64,000 bases of DNA from JADJEK01 sp052034255 (GTDB lineage: Bacteria; Planctomycetota; B15-G4; JADJEK01): assembly GCA_052034255.1 (NCBI GenBank), contig JBPOIU010000036.1:1-64000 (forward strand). The letters run 5' to 3'. Positions 1 through 8,837 of this stretch are shown here, in pieces. Numbering within the stretch: the first letter of the stretch is position 1; every line of letters begins with the position of its first letter. The notes under the pieces are model-generated. The model did not search any database and had not been told where the DNA came from. It saw nothing but the letters and a program-made list of their open reading frames with translations. The position numbers were made by a program, and so were the translations under genes.

Positions 1-25
1 GAAGCGGTCGAACGAGGGGGTCGCA

Positions 26-187
26 GGGGGCCTTAGGCCCCCAGCCACCGCACAAGGCGGAGCGGCCATCGGCCCGCGAGTAGGACGGCCGTCGGCCGCC
101 CAATGCGGTGCAGGGGCCATTGGCCCCTGGCCAGGAGGGGTGCAGGGGCCGTTGGCCCCTGCCGGGGTGGATCGCCCGTGGCGATCC
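26..187. repeat. Array of six perfect hairpins with three-base loops
   Basis: Six perfect inverted repeats follow one another, each with a loop of exactly three bases: 26-42 (loop TTA), 64-74 (ATC), 86-98 (GTC), 111-129 (ATT), 143-161 (GTT) and 169-187 (CGT). Five share a GGCC core beside the loop, and the fourth and fifth are near copies (CAGGGGCC arm). The array ends 16 bases beyond the stop codon of the minus-strand gene at 204-671, so it lies in that gene's 3' region. No open frame with coding character covers it. It may be a terminator or RNA-stability region or a REP-like cluster; the function is not known. Confidence 0.7.
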
Positions 188-203
188 GGCCATGCGGCCC
201 GAG

Positions 204-671
204 CTAAAACGCTTCACTTCCCCCGAAGCTCCCTTCGAACGTCACGGTCTCCTTCGTCCCGTCGTCGTGCGTGATGCGGTAGCGCGCGGACAGGCGACCG
301 CTGACGAACCCGTCTTGCAGCACGAGCTTCGTGATCCGGTAGCGGATCACCTTGATCGAGTCGCCGTCGTTCTCGTCCTGGTACGCCTGCTTGAAGCCGG
401 GCTTCAAGTCCGCGACCCATTCGCCGCTGGCGCCCTTCGGAGTCAGCGTGCCGTCGAACGCCAGATCCTCGAGCACGAGGGAGCACGTGCGCGCGTCCAG
501 GTCGTAGTCCAGCCAGCCGATGAACGAGATCGCTTCGGCCTTGCCGTTCACACGCTGGATTCCGGTCCCGAGCAGGTCGAACGAGCCGACCGACTCGACT
601 TCGCGCGAGACCGTCGACGTCGTCACGATGGCGAACGTGAGGGCAACGGCGGTCAGCGTGCGCGTGAACAT
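204..671 (-). CDS. Small secreted protein of unknown function
   Basis: 155 residues. An N-terminal hydrophobic stretch (about residues 5-20, TLTAVALTFAIVTTS) reads as a signal peptide, so the protein is probably exported to the periplasm or cell surface. The mature part is rich in alternating hydrophobic/polar residues (for example SFIGWLDYDLDAR and ARYRITHDDGTKETVTFEG), as expected for a beta-sheet fold. I recognise no family. The ATG at 671 is preferred over an upstream in-frame ATG at 719 because GAGGAAC lies at the right distance before it and the signal peptide starts there. It stands alone; the next gene on the same strand lies over 400 bases upstream. Confidence 0.6.
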   Translation of the reverse strand: MFTRTLTAVALTFAIVTTSTVSREVESVGSFDLLGTGIQRVNGKAEAISFIGWLDYDLDARTCSLVLEDLAFDGTLTPKGASGEWVADLKPGFKQAYQDENDGDSIKVIRYRITKLVLQDGFVSGRLSARYRITHDDGTKETVTFEGSFGGSEAF

Positions 672-1095
672 GCGGCGTTCCTCGCGGAATGGGAGGGGGG
701 ACGCCCAAACCTGTCCCATGAACTCCGCGCGGGCAAGTCGCCCCCGAAAACTCGCGCGTGGATCCGCCGCCTCTGCGAAGACCCGGTCGCGCTTCAGCCC
801 GAGAGCAACCGCGATCCCTCGGGCATTGAACCTCCTAGCGCGGGCTACGCCCGCAACCGAATGAGTCTGCGCGTTCTCACGGTCTCGCCGGACACCTGTG
901 CCTGTTGAACGGGGCGGCGGCTGCCGCCGCCTCGGACACCCTGTGCGGGATCTACCACGTCCGAAAGTCGTCGCTGGACGCGACGACTTTCAGACGTAGT
1001 AGATCAGAGGCCGTGAATGAGTCTCCCGCGAGCGGCGGAACGAGCGAGAACGGCGAGCGCGCCATGGGCAAACGATTGACGCAGAAGACTGGAGC
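672..1095. other. Intergenic region with hairpins, no gene seen
   Basis: I see no convincing gene here. It holds a small perfect hairpin at 840-854 (GCGGGC, loop TAC, GCCCGC) and the large palindromic element at 930-1005 described separately. It lies between the start of the small secreted protein gene (671, minus) and the end of the NHL-repeat gene (1096, minus), so it must carry the promoter of the first and the terminator of the second. No clear -35/-10 pair could be picked out. Confidence 0.5.
930..1005 (+). repeat. Interspersed palindromic element, copy A (most complete)
   Basis: A 25-base arm at 949-973 and its complement at 981-1005 match at 23 of 25 positions around a 7-base loop, with GATC at both outer ends. 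A 19-base flank (930-948, starting CCTCGGACACC) precedes it. The same flank plus palindrome recurs inverted at 32438-32513 (17 of 19 flank bases match), and partial copies occur at 48890-48936 and 53004-53020. The element sits about 90 bases beyond the stop codon of the minus-strand NHL gene. Confidence 0.75.
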
Positions 1096-2073
1096 TCAGC
1101 GCTTGCGCACGAGTCGCGTCACGCGCCCGGTCTTGTTCCAGTCCATCACGTACAGGTTGCCGTCCGCATCCCAGCGGATGCCGTGGGGCGACATGAACTC
1201 GCCGGGCTTCCACTGGTCCCTTGGCACGTCGAATTGCGCGCGCAGTTCGGGCTTCGCGTTATCGCCGATGTGCGCGATCACGTCGAACTTCCGATCGAGG
1301 ATCGTGATCCGCCCCTCGAGATCCGCGATCGCGAGGTCGCCGTCGCGCTCGTCGATCGCGCACGGGCGGCGAACGTCGCAGCGGATCGCGCGCAGCGAGT
1401 TGCCGTCGAGGTCGAACTCTTGCAGACAGTGGTTCTCGCGGTCGCACACGAGCAGCGTCGGCGGATCGTTCCGCGTGTCGACCCACAAGCCGTGACACGT
1501 GCGCATCAGGCCCGGCGCGTCGCCGAAGCCACCGAACGCGCCGAGGTACGTCCCGTCCTTCGCGTACCGGTGGATGTAGGACTTGCCGTAACCGTCGGCG
1601 ACGAAGATCGTCCCGTTCGGCGCGATCGCCACGCTGGTGGGGTGGTACTCGCCCGCTCCGGCGTAGAGCTTGCTCGCCTCCGGCCACGGCAACTCGAGCT
1701 TCACCGTGCCGTCCAGCGCGACCTTGTACGCCGCGTGCTTGCCGAGGTGGGCGAACCAGAGGAACTCCTCGCCGTCCTCGACGACGACCTTGACGTCGTG
1801 GATGCCCGCGCCGAGATCGGCGCACAGCGTGCGCTTGGACTTGCCGTCTTGCGACAGCACGATCAGCGAGCGATCCGCGTCGGTGCTGAACACCATCGAG
1901 CCATCGCGCAAGAACGCGATGCCGCCGTGCGTGCTGCCGAGTTCGCGATCGGCGTCGACGACGAACGCGGTGTCCCACGTGTACACGTGATGCCGTGCGC
2001 CGACGGTCACCGCTTCGGCGGACGCGGGCGGATCGGAGAGCGACAGGGACACGAGCACGAGCGCGGCGAGCAT
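1096..2073 (-). CDS. Secreted NHL-repeat (six-bladed propeller) protein
   Basis: 325 residues with a short hydrophobic N-terminus (MLAALVLVSLSLSDPPASA) that looks like a signal peptide. The rest shows repeated NHL-type blades: GIAFLRDGSMVFSTD, a blade around HPTSVAIAPNGTIFVADG, one around LLVCDRENHCLQEFD, and a last one around SPHGIRWDADGNLYVMDWN. Such proteins form extracytoplasmic beta-propellers for protein or ligand binding; some relatives are amidating-lyase-like, but no catalytic role can be assigned here. It is the last gene of an operon 4678->1096, 10 bases after the O-antigen-ligase-like gene, so it may act on the same envelope polysaccharide process. That functional link is inferred only from position. 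Confidence 0.75.
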   Translation of the reverse strand: MLAALVLVSLSLSDPPASAEAVTVGARHHVYTWDTAFVVDADRELGSTHGGIAFLRDGSMVFSTDADRSLIVLSQDGKSKRTLCADLGAGIHDVKVVVEDGEEFLWFAHLGKHAAYKVALDGTVKLELPWPEASKLYAGAGEYHPTSVAIAPNGTIFVADGYGKSYIHRYAKDGTYLGAFGGFGDAPGLMRTCHGLWVDTRNDPPTLLVCDRENHCLQEFDLDGNSLRAIRCDVRRPCAIDERDGDLAIADLEGRITILDRKFDVIAHIGDNAKPELRAQFDVPRDQWKPGEFMSPHGIRWDADGNLYVMDWNKTGRVTRLVRKR

Positions 2074-2083
2074 CGGGACTCCT

Positions 2084-4084
2084 TCACTTGCGGACGTGGT
2101 TCTTCAAGCGGCGAACGTCGGTCTGCGCGGCGACCGGATCGAAGTCCTCGACTTGGTCGGGGAAGAACTGCACCGGACCGTAGCGACTGTCACGCGCGAT
2201 TTCGACGCACGCCCCGAATGCACGAATGGCGTCTTCCATCGCGACCGCGGCCGCGTCGAATTCACCGATGCGTTCGAGTTGGTCCGACACGAACACGTAC
2301 GCGTCGACGTAGTTCGGTTCGTGCGTGATCGCCAGACGAGCCTCGGCAATGGCTTCTTGCGTCTTGCCCGTGAAGCTGAGCAGGCGCGCGCGGCCGAGTC
2401 GCGTTTCGACGTCGAGTGGATCGATTTCGAGCGCCTTGCCCATGCGCCACTGCGCGTCGTCCATCAGCTTGTGCTCGGCCGGCACCTTCAGCTTCAGATG
2501 CAACGTCACGACGGCGCGCGCCGACAACAGCCACGGCTCGGGATCGAGCGGGTTCAGCGTGGCGGCTTCACCTGCGAGTGCGGCGAGGTTCTGCACGATC
2601 ATCGGGTCGAGCGTCAAGTCGAACACGTAGAGCAGCGCTTCGAGCGCCCGCTTGCGCGGGACCGTGTCGAGCGGTGTGACCGCGCTGGCTGCGCTGAACT
2701 CGACGAAAGCCAACCGCGGATCGGCCGCGGTCAGCGCGGCGTCGCCGGCTTGCAGATGACGGCTCGCGATCGCGGAAGCGATTCCGGGAGCCGGCAACGC
2801 GAGGGCGACGAGCAAGCCCCCTGCGTACACGACTCGCGGAATGACGAAGCTCCGGCGGTCGGGCGCGCGACGTTCCGATTCGGCGCGCACGAGCGCGACC
2901 AGCGCGAACAGCGTGGTCATCATCACGGTGCTTTGCGACAGTCCGTCCACTTGCGCGTGCAGCCACAGCAACGATGCGCCCGCGCATGCGCCGACGGCGA
3001 GCGGACTGGCATCGCGAAACCGCCGTGCGCCGCGACGGAAGAACGCGATCACGAACAGCGCGACGCCGCAGACTCCGATCCAGCCGGTCTCGAGCGCGGC
3101 GCCGAGGAACACGTTGTGGACGAGTCCGACTTCGCGGCGTCGATGCAAGTACGACGGCTCGGCGGCGTCGAACGCGCGCGTCGCGAAGCGGAACTTGTTC
3201 ATGCCCGGACCGATGCCGAACGGATGCTCGGCGAAGTTCTCGAGCGCGACTTGGTAGTAGAAGCGCCGGGGATACACCTGATTGGTTTCGCCGGCCAGGA
3301 TGCGCGTGCGCAGCGGATTCGGCACCAGGAACACTCCGGCGACCACCGCGACGACGACCAGCGCGGTGCGCACGAACCCGAACCGCGTCTTGCCGACGAG
3401 CAGCAGCAGCACGAGCCCGATGAAGAACATCACGCCGGCCTTCGAACCCGTCGCGATCAACAGCGGAGCGAGCAATGCCGCGCACAGCAGCGTCTTGCGC
3501 GTGCCGCCCTTCTGCCGCAGCCAGGTCGGAACGAACACGAGGGTCCACGCCAGCACGAACGACGCGAAGAAGTTCGGGTTGAACGCCCTGCTCGTCAGTC
3601 GATCGTGATCACCGCACGCGAAATCGACCACGGCGTGAGCGACATGCACGCAGGCCGCAAGTGCTCCGATGCGCACCGCGGCGCGCGCGAACGAGCCATC
3701 GTCTTGGCGCAGATGTCCGAGCATGCCGAGATACAGCGTCGCGAACGCGACGAGTTGCGTCAGGCGGACGATGCACGTCCATACGTCGACGACCGCGTGC
3801 GGCGCCCAGATCGCCCAGGCCGCGCCACCGAAGAACAGCGCGAGCCCGATGTCTTCCAGCGCCAGAGTCCGCCGCGCCGGCGCGCGCACGATTCCCTCGA
3901 CGAGGACGGGCGCCGCCACCAACAGCGCGGCGAGTGCGCCGAGCGCGGGGACGAGATGGGGCGCGAACGTCGTCGTGAACGGCAGGACGATCCATGCCGT
4001 CACCAACCCCGCCAGGCCGACGCGCCGCGCCGTAGGGAGACTCGAGGTCGGGACTCGCGGTGTCGGCGGCGCTGCGTGGGTCAC
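2084..4084 (-). CDS. O-antigen ligase/polymerase family membrane protein with C-terminal TPRs
   Basis: 666 residues. The first ~430 residues are a multi-pass membrane region with about ten or more hydrophobic helices, and a Wzy_C/WaaL-type segment with the characteristic histidine (VHNVFLGAALETGWIGVCG). The last ~220 residues are soluble and contain TPR-like helix pairs (LGRARLLSFTGKTQEAIAEARLA, then a repeat ending AVAMEDAIRAF). Members of this family polymerise or ligate lipid-linked glycans, or glycosylate proteins, on the outer face of the inner membrane. Start is GTG at 4084, with no strong Shine-Dalgarno. It is the middle gene of a three-gene operon, 24 bases after the upstream gene and 10 before the NHL gene. 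The substrate cannot be read from the sequence. Confidence 0.8.
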   Translation of the reverse strand: MTHAAPPTPRVPTSSLPTARRVGLAGLVTAWIVLPFTTTFAPHLVPALGALAALLVAAPVLVEGIVRAPARRTLALEDIGLALFFGGAAWAIWAPHAVVDVWTCIVRLTQLVAFATLYLGMLGHLRQDDGSFARAAVRIGALAACVHVAHAVVDFACGDHDRLTSRAFNPNFFASFVLAWTLVFVPTWLRQKGGTRKTLLCAALLAPLLIATGSKAGVMFFIGLVLLLLVGKTRFGFVRTALVVVAVVAGVFLVPNPLRTRILAGETNQVYPRRFYYQVALENFAEHPFGIGPGMNKFRFATRAFDAAEPSYLHRRREVGLVHNVFLGAALETGWIGVCGVALFVIAFFRRGARRFRDASPLAVGACAGASLLWLHAQVDGLSQSTVMMTTLFALVALVRAESERRAPDRRSFVIPRVVYAGGLLVALALPAPGIASAIASRHLQAGDAALTAADPRLAFVEFSAASAVTPLDTVPRKRALEALLYVFDLTLDPMIVQNLAALAGEAATLNPLDPEPWLLSARAVVTLHLKLKVPAEHKLMDDAQWRMGKALEIDPLDVETRLGRARLLSFTGKTQEAIAEARLAITHEPNYVDAYVFVSDQLERIGEFDAAAVAMEDAIRAFGACVEIARDSRYGPVQFFPDQVEDFDPVAAQTDVRRLKNHVRK

Positions 4085-4108
4085 GGTGGTGGCGGACGAT
4101 CCCGCGAC

Positions 4109-4678
4109 TCAGGGAAAGGACTTCAGCAACTTGCCGTCCTTGTCCTTCACGACGAGGGCCGACGGAGAATCGCCGCCCAGCAACAACGCCCGATCGTTGC
4201 CCTTGAAATCGGACAAGATCAGCGTCGAGGCGCGGTCACCCGTGGTGCGCATGCGAATGCGCGACGGACCACCGTGGTCGCGCAGACCGACCTCGACACC
4301 GTTCGTGAGCGATGCGTTCATCTCGACGCACGGGCGACCCATCGAATCGGAGAGGTGGATGCCCGACGAGTCCGCGGTCGCGCCGATCGCGACGGCCGGG
4401 ATGCGGGACGGTTCCTTGCCGCCGACGGGGACGTAGAGCCCGATCGCAGGACCGGCGGCGCTCGACGCCAGCACGATCGTGCTGAAACCACGGTCGTCGA
4501 CGATCTCGAGACTCTTCGCTTTCAACGCGGCCGGCGCGTTGGACTGCGAGAACGCGAACAACGTGGTCGCCGCGAGCAGGCACGCGCACGTCGCGAACGC
4601 GCGCTGCAACCGCACGTGCCGTCGTTCGAGTGTCGACATGCGTTGCGTCAAATCGGCGACGAGGGTGGTGGCGTCCAT
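4109..4678 (-). CDS. Membrane-anchored protein of unknown function
   Basis: 189 residues. A short heptad-like N-terminus (LVADLTQRMSTLERRHVRLQRA) is followed by one hydrophobic segment (about residues 28-44), so it is probably a single-pass inner-membrane protein with its C-terminal domain outside. The C-terminal part repeats a short beta motif (LEIVDDRGFSTIVLAS, IHLSDSMGRPCVEMNAS, LILSDFKGNDRALLLG), suggesting three or four similar beta units. I do not recognise a family. AGGAG lies before the ATG. It leads the operon with the O-antigen-ligase-like and NHL genes. Confidence 0.6.
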   Translation of the reverse strand: MDATTLVADLTQRMSTLERRHVRLQRAFATCACLLAATTLFAFSQSNAPAALKAKSLEIVDDRGFSTIVLASSAAGPAIGLYVPVGGKEPSRIPAVAIGATADSSGIHLSDSMGRPCVEMNASLTNGVEVGLRDHGGPSRIRMRTTGDRASTLILSDFKGNDRALLLGGDSPSALVVKDKDGKLLKSFP

Positions 4679-4726
4679 GGGTGCGCTCCTTGGCGAACGG
4701 GGTGTGGCTGCGGGAAGGGGCGCGGA

Positions 4727-4732
4727 AGTGTA
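4727..4732 (-). promoter_or_regulatory. Possible -10 box (TACACT) of the 4678->1096 operon
   Basis: On the minus strand TGATACACT occurs 48 bases before the ATG at 4678. It fits an extended -10 (TG plus TANNNT). No good -35 is visible. The same TANNNT type recurs before other genes in this window. Confidence 0.35.
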
Positions 4733-4812
4733 TCAGCCCGCCCTCGAGCCCCGTTCGTGCGGGAGCGCCGGCCGCCAGGAAAACCACAGCGGCGGACGTC
4801 CGCGGTCCGGTC

Positions 4813-6105
4813 TCACACGTCTTGGGATGCGCGCGGAGGATCGTCGCGCGGCGGGTCTTCGTCATCGACCGGGTCCTGTGGCACGAGCAGCACGTCACGC
4901 AGCGGTGCGAGCTCGTCGCGTGTCCACGCGCCATCCCCGTTGGTGTCGAGGCGCTCGAGCAACTTGCGCATGCGCGCGCCGCGACTCTGCGGGAGTTCGT
5001 CCGGCGTAATCTTGCCGTCGCCGTTCGCATCCGTGCGGTCGAACAACGAACGACCGCCGAAACCGGCGTCGAGCGTCGAGTCGGCGAAGTTCGGCAGTTC
5101 GATCCCGAACGCGTCCAGTACGAGATCGAGCATGCGCTCTTCGTCGCGTCCGAGATTCGCCGTCGCTTGGCGCACGATCACGAGGCCGTGGTCGCGCACG
5201 ATCACGAGCCGCTGACCACCGGCGCCCGCCGCCTGCACCACGCCCGCTCGCGGCAGCCAGAACGTCATGCCGTAGCGTCGATTCGCGTCCGTGGGCTCGA
5301 AGCACGCGTCGAGCAGCGCGGCCGCGACGACCTGGCGCGAACCGACGCGTCCGCGGTTGCGGACGAACTCGCCGAACTTCGCCCACTCACGCGCGGTCAA
5401 CTTCGCGCCGCTCGGCAACTGCGGGTGTCCCGCGCGATCGTGGCGCCAATCGTCGATGCGCATGCCGATCGGATCGAGGAAGCGTCGCCGCATGTACTGC
5501 AGCGGATCCTCGCTCGTCACGACCTCGTTCGCCGAGGCGTCGGTTCGCGCGGCTGCGCGCAACTTGCGGATCATCAGCTCGCCGAACACGTAGAACGGCG
5601 CCGGGCCGTAGCGGAACTTCCGTCCCGGCTCGGCAAACGTCGGGCGCGTCAGCGCGACCGCGTATTTGTCGTCGAACTCGGGACCGTCGAGTTCGCCGGC
5701 GGCCGTATCGAGTCCCGACACCAACGACAGCAACTGCCGCACGGTGATGCGCTCTTTGTGCGCGTCGCCTTTCCATTCGGTGATCGTGTCGGCGACGGGC
5801 TCGTCGAACGACGACAACAGGCCGTCCTCGACCATGCATGCCGCGGCCACTCCGCAGAAACTCTTCGTGCCGCTGGCGAGGAACCACGAAGCGTCCGGAT
5901 CCCGACCGCGCGCGTAGCGCTCGAACACGACCTGCCCGTCATGCATGACGAGGAACGACAGGCCGCCGTGGTCGAGCGCCAACGCAGCGGCTTCAGCCAG
6001 CAGCGTTTCGCGCCGGGCGAGCGCGGGCTCGAGTTCGAGGCCGTCCTGCGCCCGAGCCACCGCCGCACCGACGCCGATCACGATCGCGACGCACCAAGCG
6101 TTCAT
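4813..6105 (-). CDS. Secreted serine hydrolase (beta-lactamase class C fold) with C-terminal EF-hand pair
   Basis: 430 residues. Residues 1-20 are a signal peptide (ends AAVARAQ). The hydrolase domain has the SxxK nucleophile motif at 78-81 (SGTK) and the family's FxYG segment (KFRYGPAPFYVFGE). The usual YxN asparagine is a proline here, as in some esterase-like members. Near the C-terminus are two EF-hand loops: 359-370 (DANGDGKITPDE) and 387-398 (DTNGDGAWTRDE), both with Asp/Asn ligands and the closing Glu. It probably acts as a periplasmic or secreted esterase/peptidase that binds calcium. It lies 53 bases after htpG on the same strand and may be co-transcribed. The substrate is unknown. 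Confidence 0.8.
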   Translation of the reverse strand: MNAWCVAIVIGVGAAVARAQDGLELEPALARRETLLAEAAALALDHGGLSFLVMHDGQVVFERYARGRDPDASWFLASGTKSFCGVAAACMVEDGLLSSFDEPVADTITEWKGDAHKERITVRQLLSLVSGLDTAAGELDGPEFDDKYAVALTRPTFAEPGRKFRYGPAPFYVFGELMIRKLRAAARTDASANEVVTSEDPLQYMRRRFLDPIGMRIDDWRHDRAGHPQLPSGAKLTAREWAKFGEFVRNRGRVGSRQVVAAALLDACFEPTDANRRYGMTFWLPRAGVVQAAGAGGQRLVIVRDHGLVIVRQATANLGRDEERMLDLVLDAFGIELPNFADSTLDAGFGGRSLFDRTDANGDGKITPDELPQSRGARMRKLLERLDTNGDGAWTRDELAPLRDVLLVPQDPVDDEDPPRDDPPRASQDV

Positions 6106-6158
6106 CGCACCCTCCGGGCGGCCTTGAACCGCGCGAGCCGGCCGCCGTCGCGGTCGTT

Positions 6159-8060
6159 TCAGCGACTCGTCAGCATCAACTTCACCAGCAGCTCGTTGAA
6201 GCGCGACGGATCGGCGAGTGGCTCACCGCGCGCGAGCAGCGCTTGGCCGAGCAGCAACTCGCACGCGTCACGGAACCCGGCCTCGTCCGCGGACCGCCGC
6301 TGATCGAGCGCTTGGATCAACGCGTGGCGCGGATTCAGTTCGAGCACGACGGTCGCGTCGGGCACGTCCTGATGCGCTTCGCGCATGCGGCGGACGAGGT
6401 GCGGACTGAGGTCGTGCTCGCCGTAGACGACCGCGGCGGGACTCGAGTCGAGGCGATTCGTGAAGCGCACGGCGGAGATCGGCGTCGGTTGTGCGCCGAG
6501 CGCGGATTTGATCGCGTCCGGTAGTTCCTTGAGCTCCGACTCTTTCTCTTCGCGTTCCTTCTTCTCGTCGTCGTCCTCGAGGTCGATCGTGCCCTTGTCG
6601 AGCGGACGGAGCGGTTTGCCGTCGAACGACTCGAGGCGCGCGAGCGCGAACTCGTCGACCGCGTCGACGAGCAGCAGTACCTCGAAGCCCTTCTTCGTCG
6701 CGGCCTCGAGCACCGGCAGGCGCTCGAGCGCGGCGCGCGATTCGCCGCTGACGTAGTAGAGCTCGCGCTGTTTGACCGGCAGGCGCTCGATGATCTCGTG
6801 CAGCGTCGACGGCGTCTTGTCCTTCGTCGTCGTGAACAAGCAGATCTTGGCGACGTCCTGGCGCAGGTCGTCGTCGGCGTAGATGCCCTCCTTCAGCGTC
6901 GCGCCGAACTCGGCGAAGAAGCTCGCGTACTTCTCGCGGTCGCTCTCGAGCAACTTCGCCAACGCGTCGACCACGCGCTTCGTCAGGCGACTGCGGATCG
7001 GTTTCAACTGGCGCGCGTGCTGCAGCGTCTCGCGCGACACGTTCAGCGGCAGGTCGGCCGAATCCACGAGGCCGCGCACGAAGCGCAACCACGGCGGCAG
7101 CAGCTCTTCGCATTCCGCCATGATCAGCACGCGCTTCACGTACAGCGCGAGTCGTGACCGCGGCTTCTCCGGTTCGAACAGCGTCGGAGCGCGCTTCGTC
7201 GGCAGGTACATCAGCGCCGTGTATTCGGACGTGCCTTCGGCGCGGAAGTGGATCGACTCCAGCGGCTCGTCCATCGCGTGCGCGAGGTGGCGATAGAACT
7301 CGGTGTGCTCCTGCGACGTGACCTCGGCGGGCGGCCGAGTCCACAACGGCTTCATCGAGTTCAGCGTGATGACCTCGCGCTCGCCTTCCTTGCGTTCGAC
7401 CTCGAGTTCGATCGGGTAGGCGATGAAGTCCGAGTGACGCTTGACGACGGTGCGCAGCGTCCATTCCTGCGTGAAGTCCTGCGGATCGTCCTCGTCTTCG
7501 GGCTGCGGCTTCAGGTGCAGCGTGATGCGCGTGCCGCGCGCGAGTCCGCCCGCCGCTTCGATCGTGAACGTCCCGTCGCCCTTCGAACGCCACCGCACGC
7601 CGGCGACGTCACCCGCCTTGCGCGTCTCGACGACGACTTCGTCCGCGACCATGAACGCCGAGTAGAACCCGACGCCGAATTGGCCGATCAACTCGGGCAA
7701 GCCGCTCGCGGTCGCGCTCGCGTCCCGCTTCACGTGCTCGAGGAACGAGCGCGTGCCGGAGCGGGCGATCGTCCCGAGGTTGGCGACGACTTCGTCGCGA
7801 TCCATCCCGATGCCGGTATCGATCACCGTGAGGGTGCGAGCGCCCGGATCGGGTTCGAGCCGGATGCCGAGGCGTTCGTCGCCTTCCATCAGTTGCGGCT
7901 TCGTCAGCGCGGCGAAGCGCAGCTTGTCCAACGCGTCGCTGGCGTTCGAGATCAGCTCGCGCAGGAAGATCTCGCGGTTCTTGTACAGCGAGTGGATCAT
8001 CAGACGCAGCAGTTCGCGCGTCTCGGCCTGGAACTCGTGCGTTTCGGCGGTGTTTCCCAT
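6159..8060 (-). CDS. htpG: Molecular chaperone HtpG (Hsp90)
   Basis: 633 residues, the normal bacterial Hsp90 length. The N-terminal GHKL ATPase shows the catalytic Glu and Asn in FLRELISNASDAL (E35, N39), the DTGIGM box at 81-86 and the GQFGVGFYSAF lid segment near 126-136. Middle and C-terminal dimerisation domains follow without interruption; an acidic stretch (DLEDDDEKKEREEKE) sits near residue 490. HtpG is a cytoplasmic ATP-dependent chaperone that matures client proteins. A purine-rich Shine-Dalgarno (GGAAGG) precedes the ATG. It is divergent from a GrpE-like gene 105 bases away, so two chaperone-system genes share one intergenic control region. Confidence 0.97.
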   Translation of the reverse strand: MGNTAETHEFQAETRELLRLMIHSLYKNREIFLRELISNASDALDKLRFAALTKPQLMEGDERLGIRLEPDPGARTLTVIDTGIGMDRDEVVANLGTIARSGTRSFLEHVKRDASATASGLPELIGQFGVGFYSAFMVADEVVVETRKAGDVAGVRWRSKGDGTFTIEAAGGLARGTRITLHLKPQPEDEDDPQDFTQEWTLRTVVKRHSDFIAYPIELEVERKEGEREVITLNSMKPLWTRPPAEVTSQEHTEFYRHLAHAMDEPLESIHFRAEGTSEYTALMYLPTKRAPTLFEPEKPRSRLALYVKRVLIMAECEELLPPWLRFVRGLVDSADLPLNVSRETLQHARQLKPIRSRLTKRVVDALAKLLESDREKYASFFAEFGATLKEGIYADDDLRQDVAKICLFTTTKDKTPSTLHEIIERLPVKQRELYYVSGESRAALERLPVLEAATKKGFEVLLLVDAVDEFALARLESFDGKPLRPLDKGTIDLEDDDEKKEREEKESELKELPDAIKSALGAQPTPISAVRFTNRLDSSPAAVVYGEHDLSPHLVRRMREAHQDVPDATVVLELNPRHALIQALDQRRSADEAGFRDACELLLGQALLARGEPLADPSRFNELLVKLMLTSR

Positions 8061-8165
8061 CGCTCAACCTTCCTCATCGATACGGGACGAACATCGAGTC
8101 GACGCGCCACGCCGTCCTGCCACCGGAGGCGCGCGGTCGAACCGGGGATGCTACCGTTCGCGCCC

Positions 8166-8669
8166 ATGAGTCCATTCCTTGGGCGTTGGTTCCGTTCCGA
8201 CCGGTCCCCCGCGGCGGAGCGCCTCGCGGCGCTCGAACGCGAAGCCGAACTCCTGCGCCAGGAGTTGGCGGAGAACCGGTTCCTCATGAATCAATGGCGC
8301 GAGGAGCTGACGCGGGCGCGCGCCGGGTTCTCGAACCACATCGACGACGCGGTGCACGATCGCGTCGGGCAGTTGCTGACCGAGCTGTCCCCGATGCTCG
8401 CCGCGATCGCCGGACTCGCGCGCGATCCCGCGGCTTGGCGCGATGCCGACATGGGGGACGTGACCGCGTGGGTCGAGCGCACCGAACGCGTGCTGCGCAA
8501 GTTCGGCGTCGAGACGATGGCGACGCCCGGCACGGAGGTCCCGTTCGATCCGGCCTGGCACGAGTGCGTGGCCGGTCGCGCCGAAGCGAACCAGCGTGTT
8601 TTGGTGCGGACCCCGGCCTATGCGTACCAAGGGCGCGTGTTGGTCAAAGCTGCGGTCGCGGCCTCGTGA
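8166..8669 (+). CDS. Divergent GrpE-like nucleotide exchange factor
   Basis: 167 residues from the ATG at 8166; an in-frame ATG at 8148 would add six residues. An N-terminal helical region (AALEREAELLRQELAENRFL, then MNQWREELTRARAGF) resembles the long GrpE coiled coil. The C-terminus (FDPAWHECVAGRAEANQRVL to VLVKAAVAAS) matches the GrpE beta-domain pattern FDP..HE......V......Y...GRVL..A.V..S. GrpE releases ADP from DnaK. The sequence is clearly diverged from standard GrpE and dnaK is not nearby, so this may be a paralogue. A TACCGT box ends nine bases before the ATG and no Shine-Dalgarno is visible, so the mRNA may be leaderless. Confidence 0.65.
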   Translation: MSPFLGRWFRSDRSPAAERLAALEREAELLRQELAENRFLMNQWREELTRARAGFSNHIDDAVHDRVGQLLTELSPMLAAIAGLARDPAAWRDADMGDVTAWVERTERVLRKFGVETMATPGTEVPFDPAWHECVAGRAEANQRVLVRTPAYAYQGRVLVKAAVAAS

Positions 8670-8837
8670 TCCGCAGCGGGTGACGTCGGGTCGGTGTCGC
8701 CCGCGCCGCGTGCGCGGATCGCCGAGCGCTCGATAGACTCCCGAGCCCGCATGCGCGCGTCGACGTGCGATGCCATGCGTGCGTTCGTCGCTCGTTTGCT
8801 CCTCGTCGCGCCTTGGAAAAGGACTCGGAAGCCGTCC

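Noticed and set aside
2096..5215. Very long plus-strand open frame opposite the O-antigen-ligase operon
   Set aside because: Its product is Arg/His/Gln/Asp-rich with no hydrophobic core or motif. It is the complement of clearly coding minus-strand genes in high-GC DNA.
7248..8165. Upstream in-frame extension of the GrpE-like protein
   Set aside because: It runs antisense to htpG, and the residues are Arg/Asp/Val-rich without structure. The GrpE-like part starts only at about 8148-8166.
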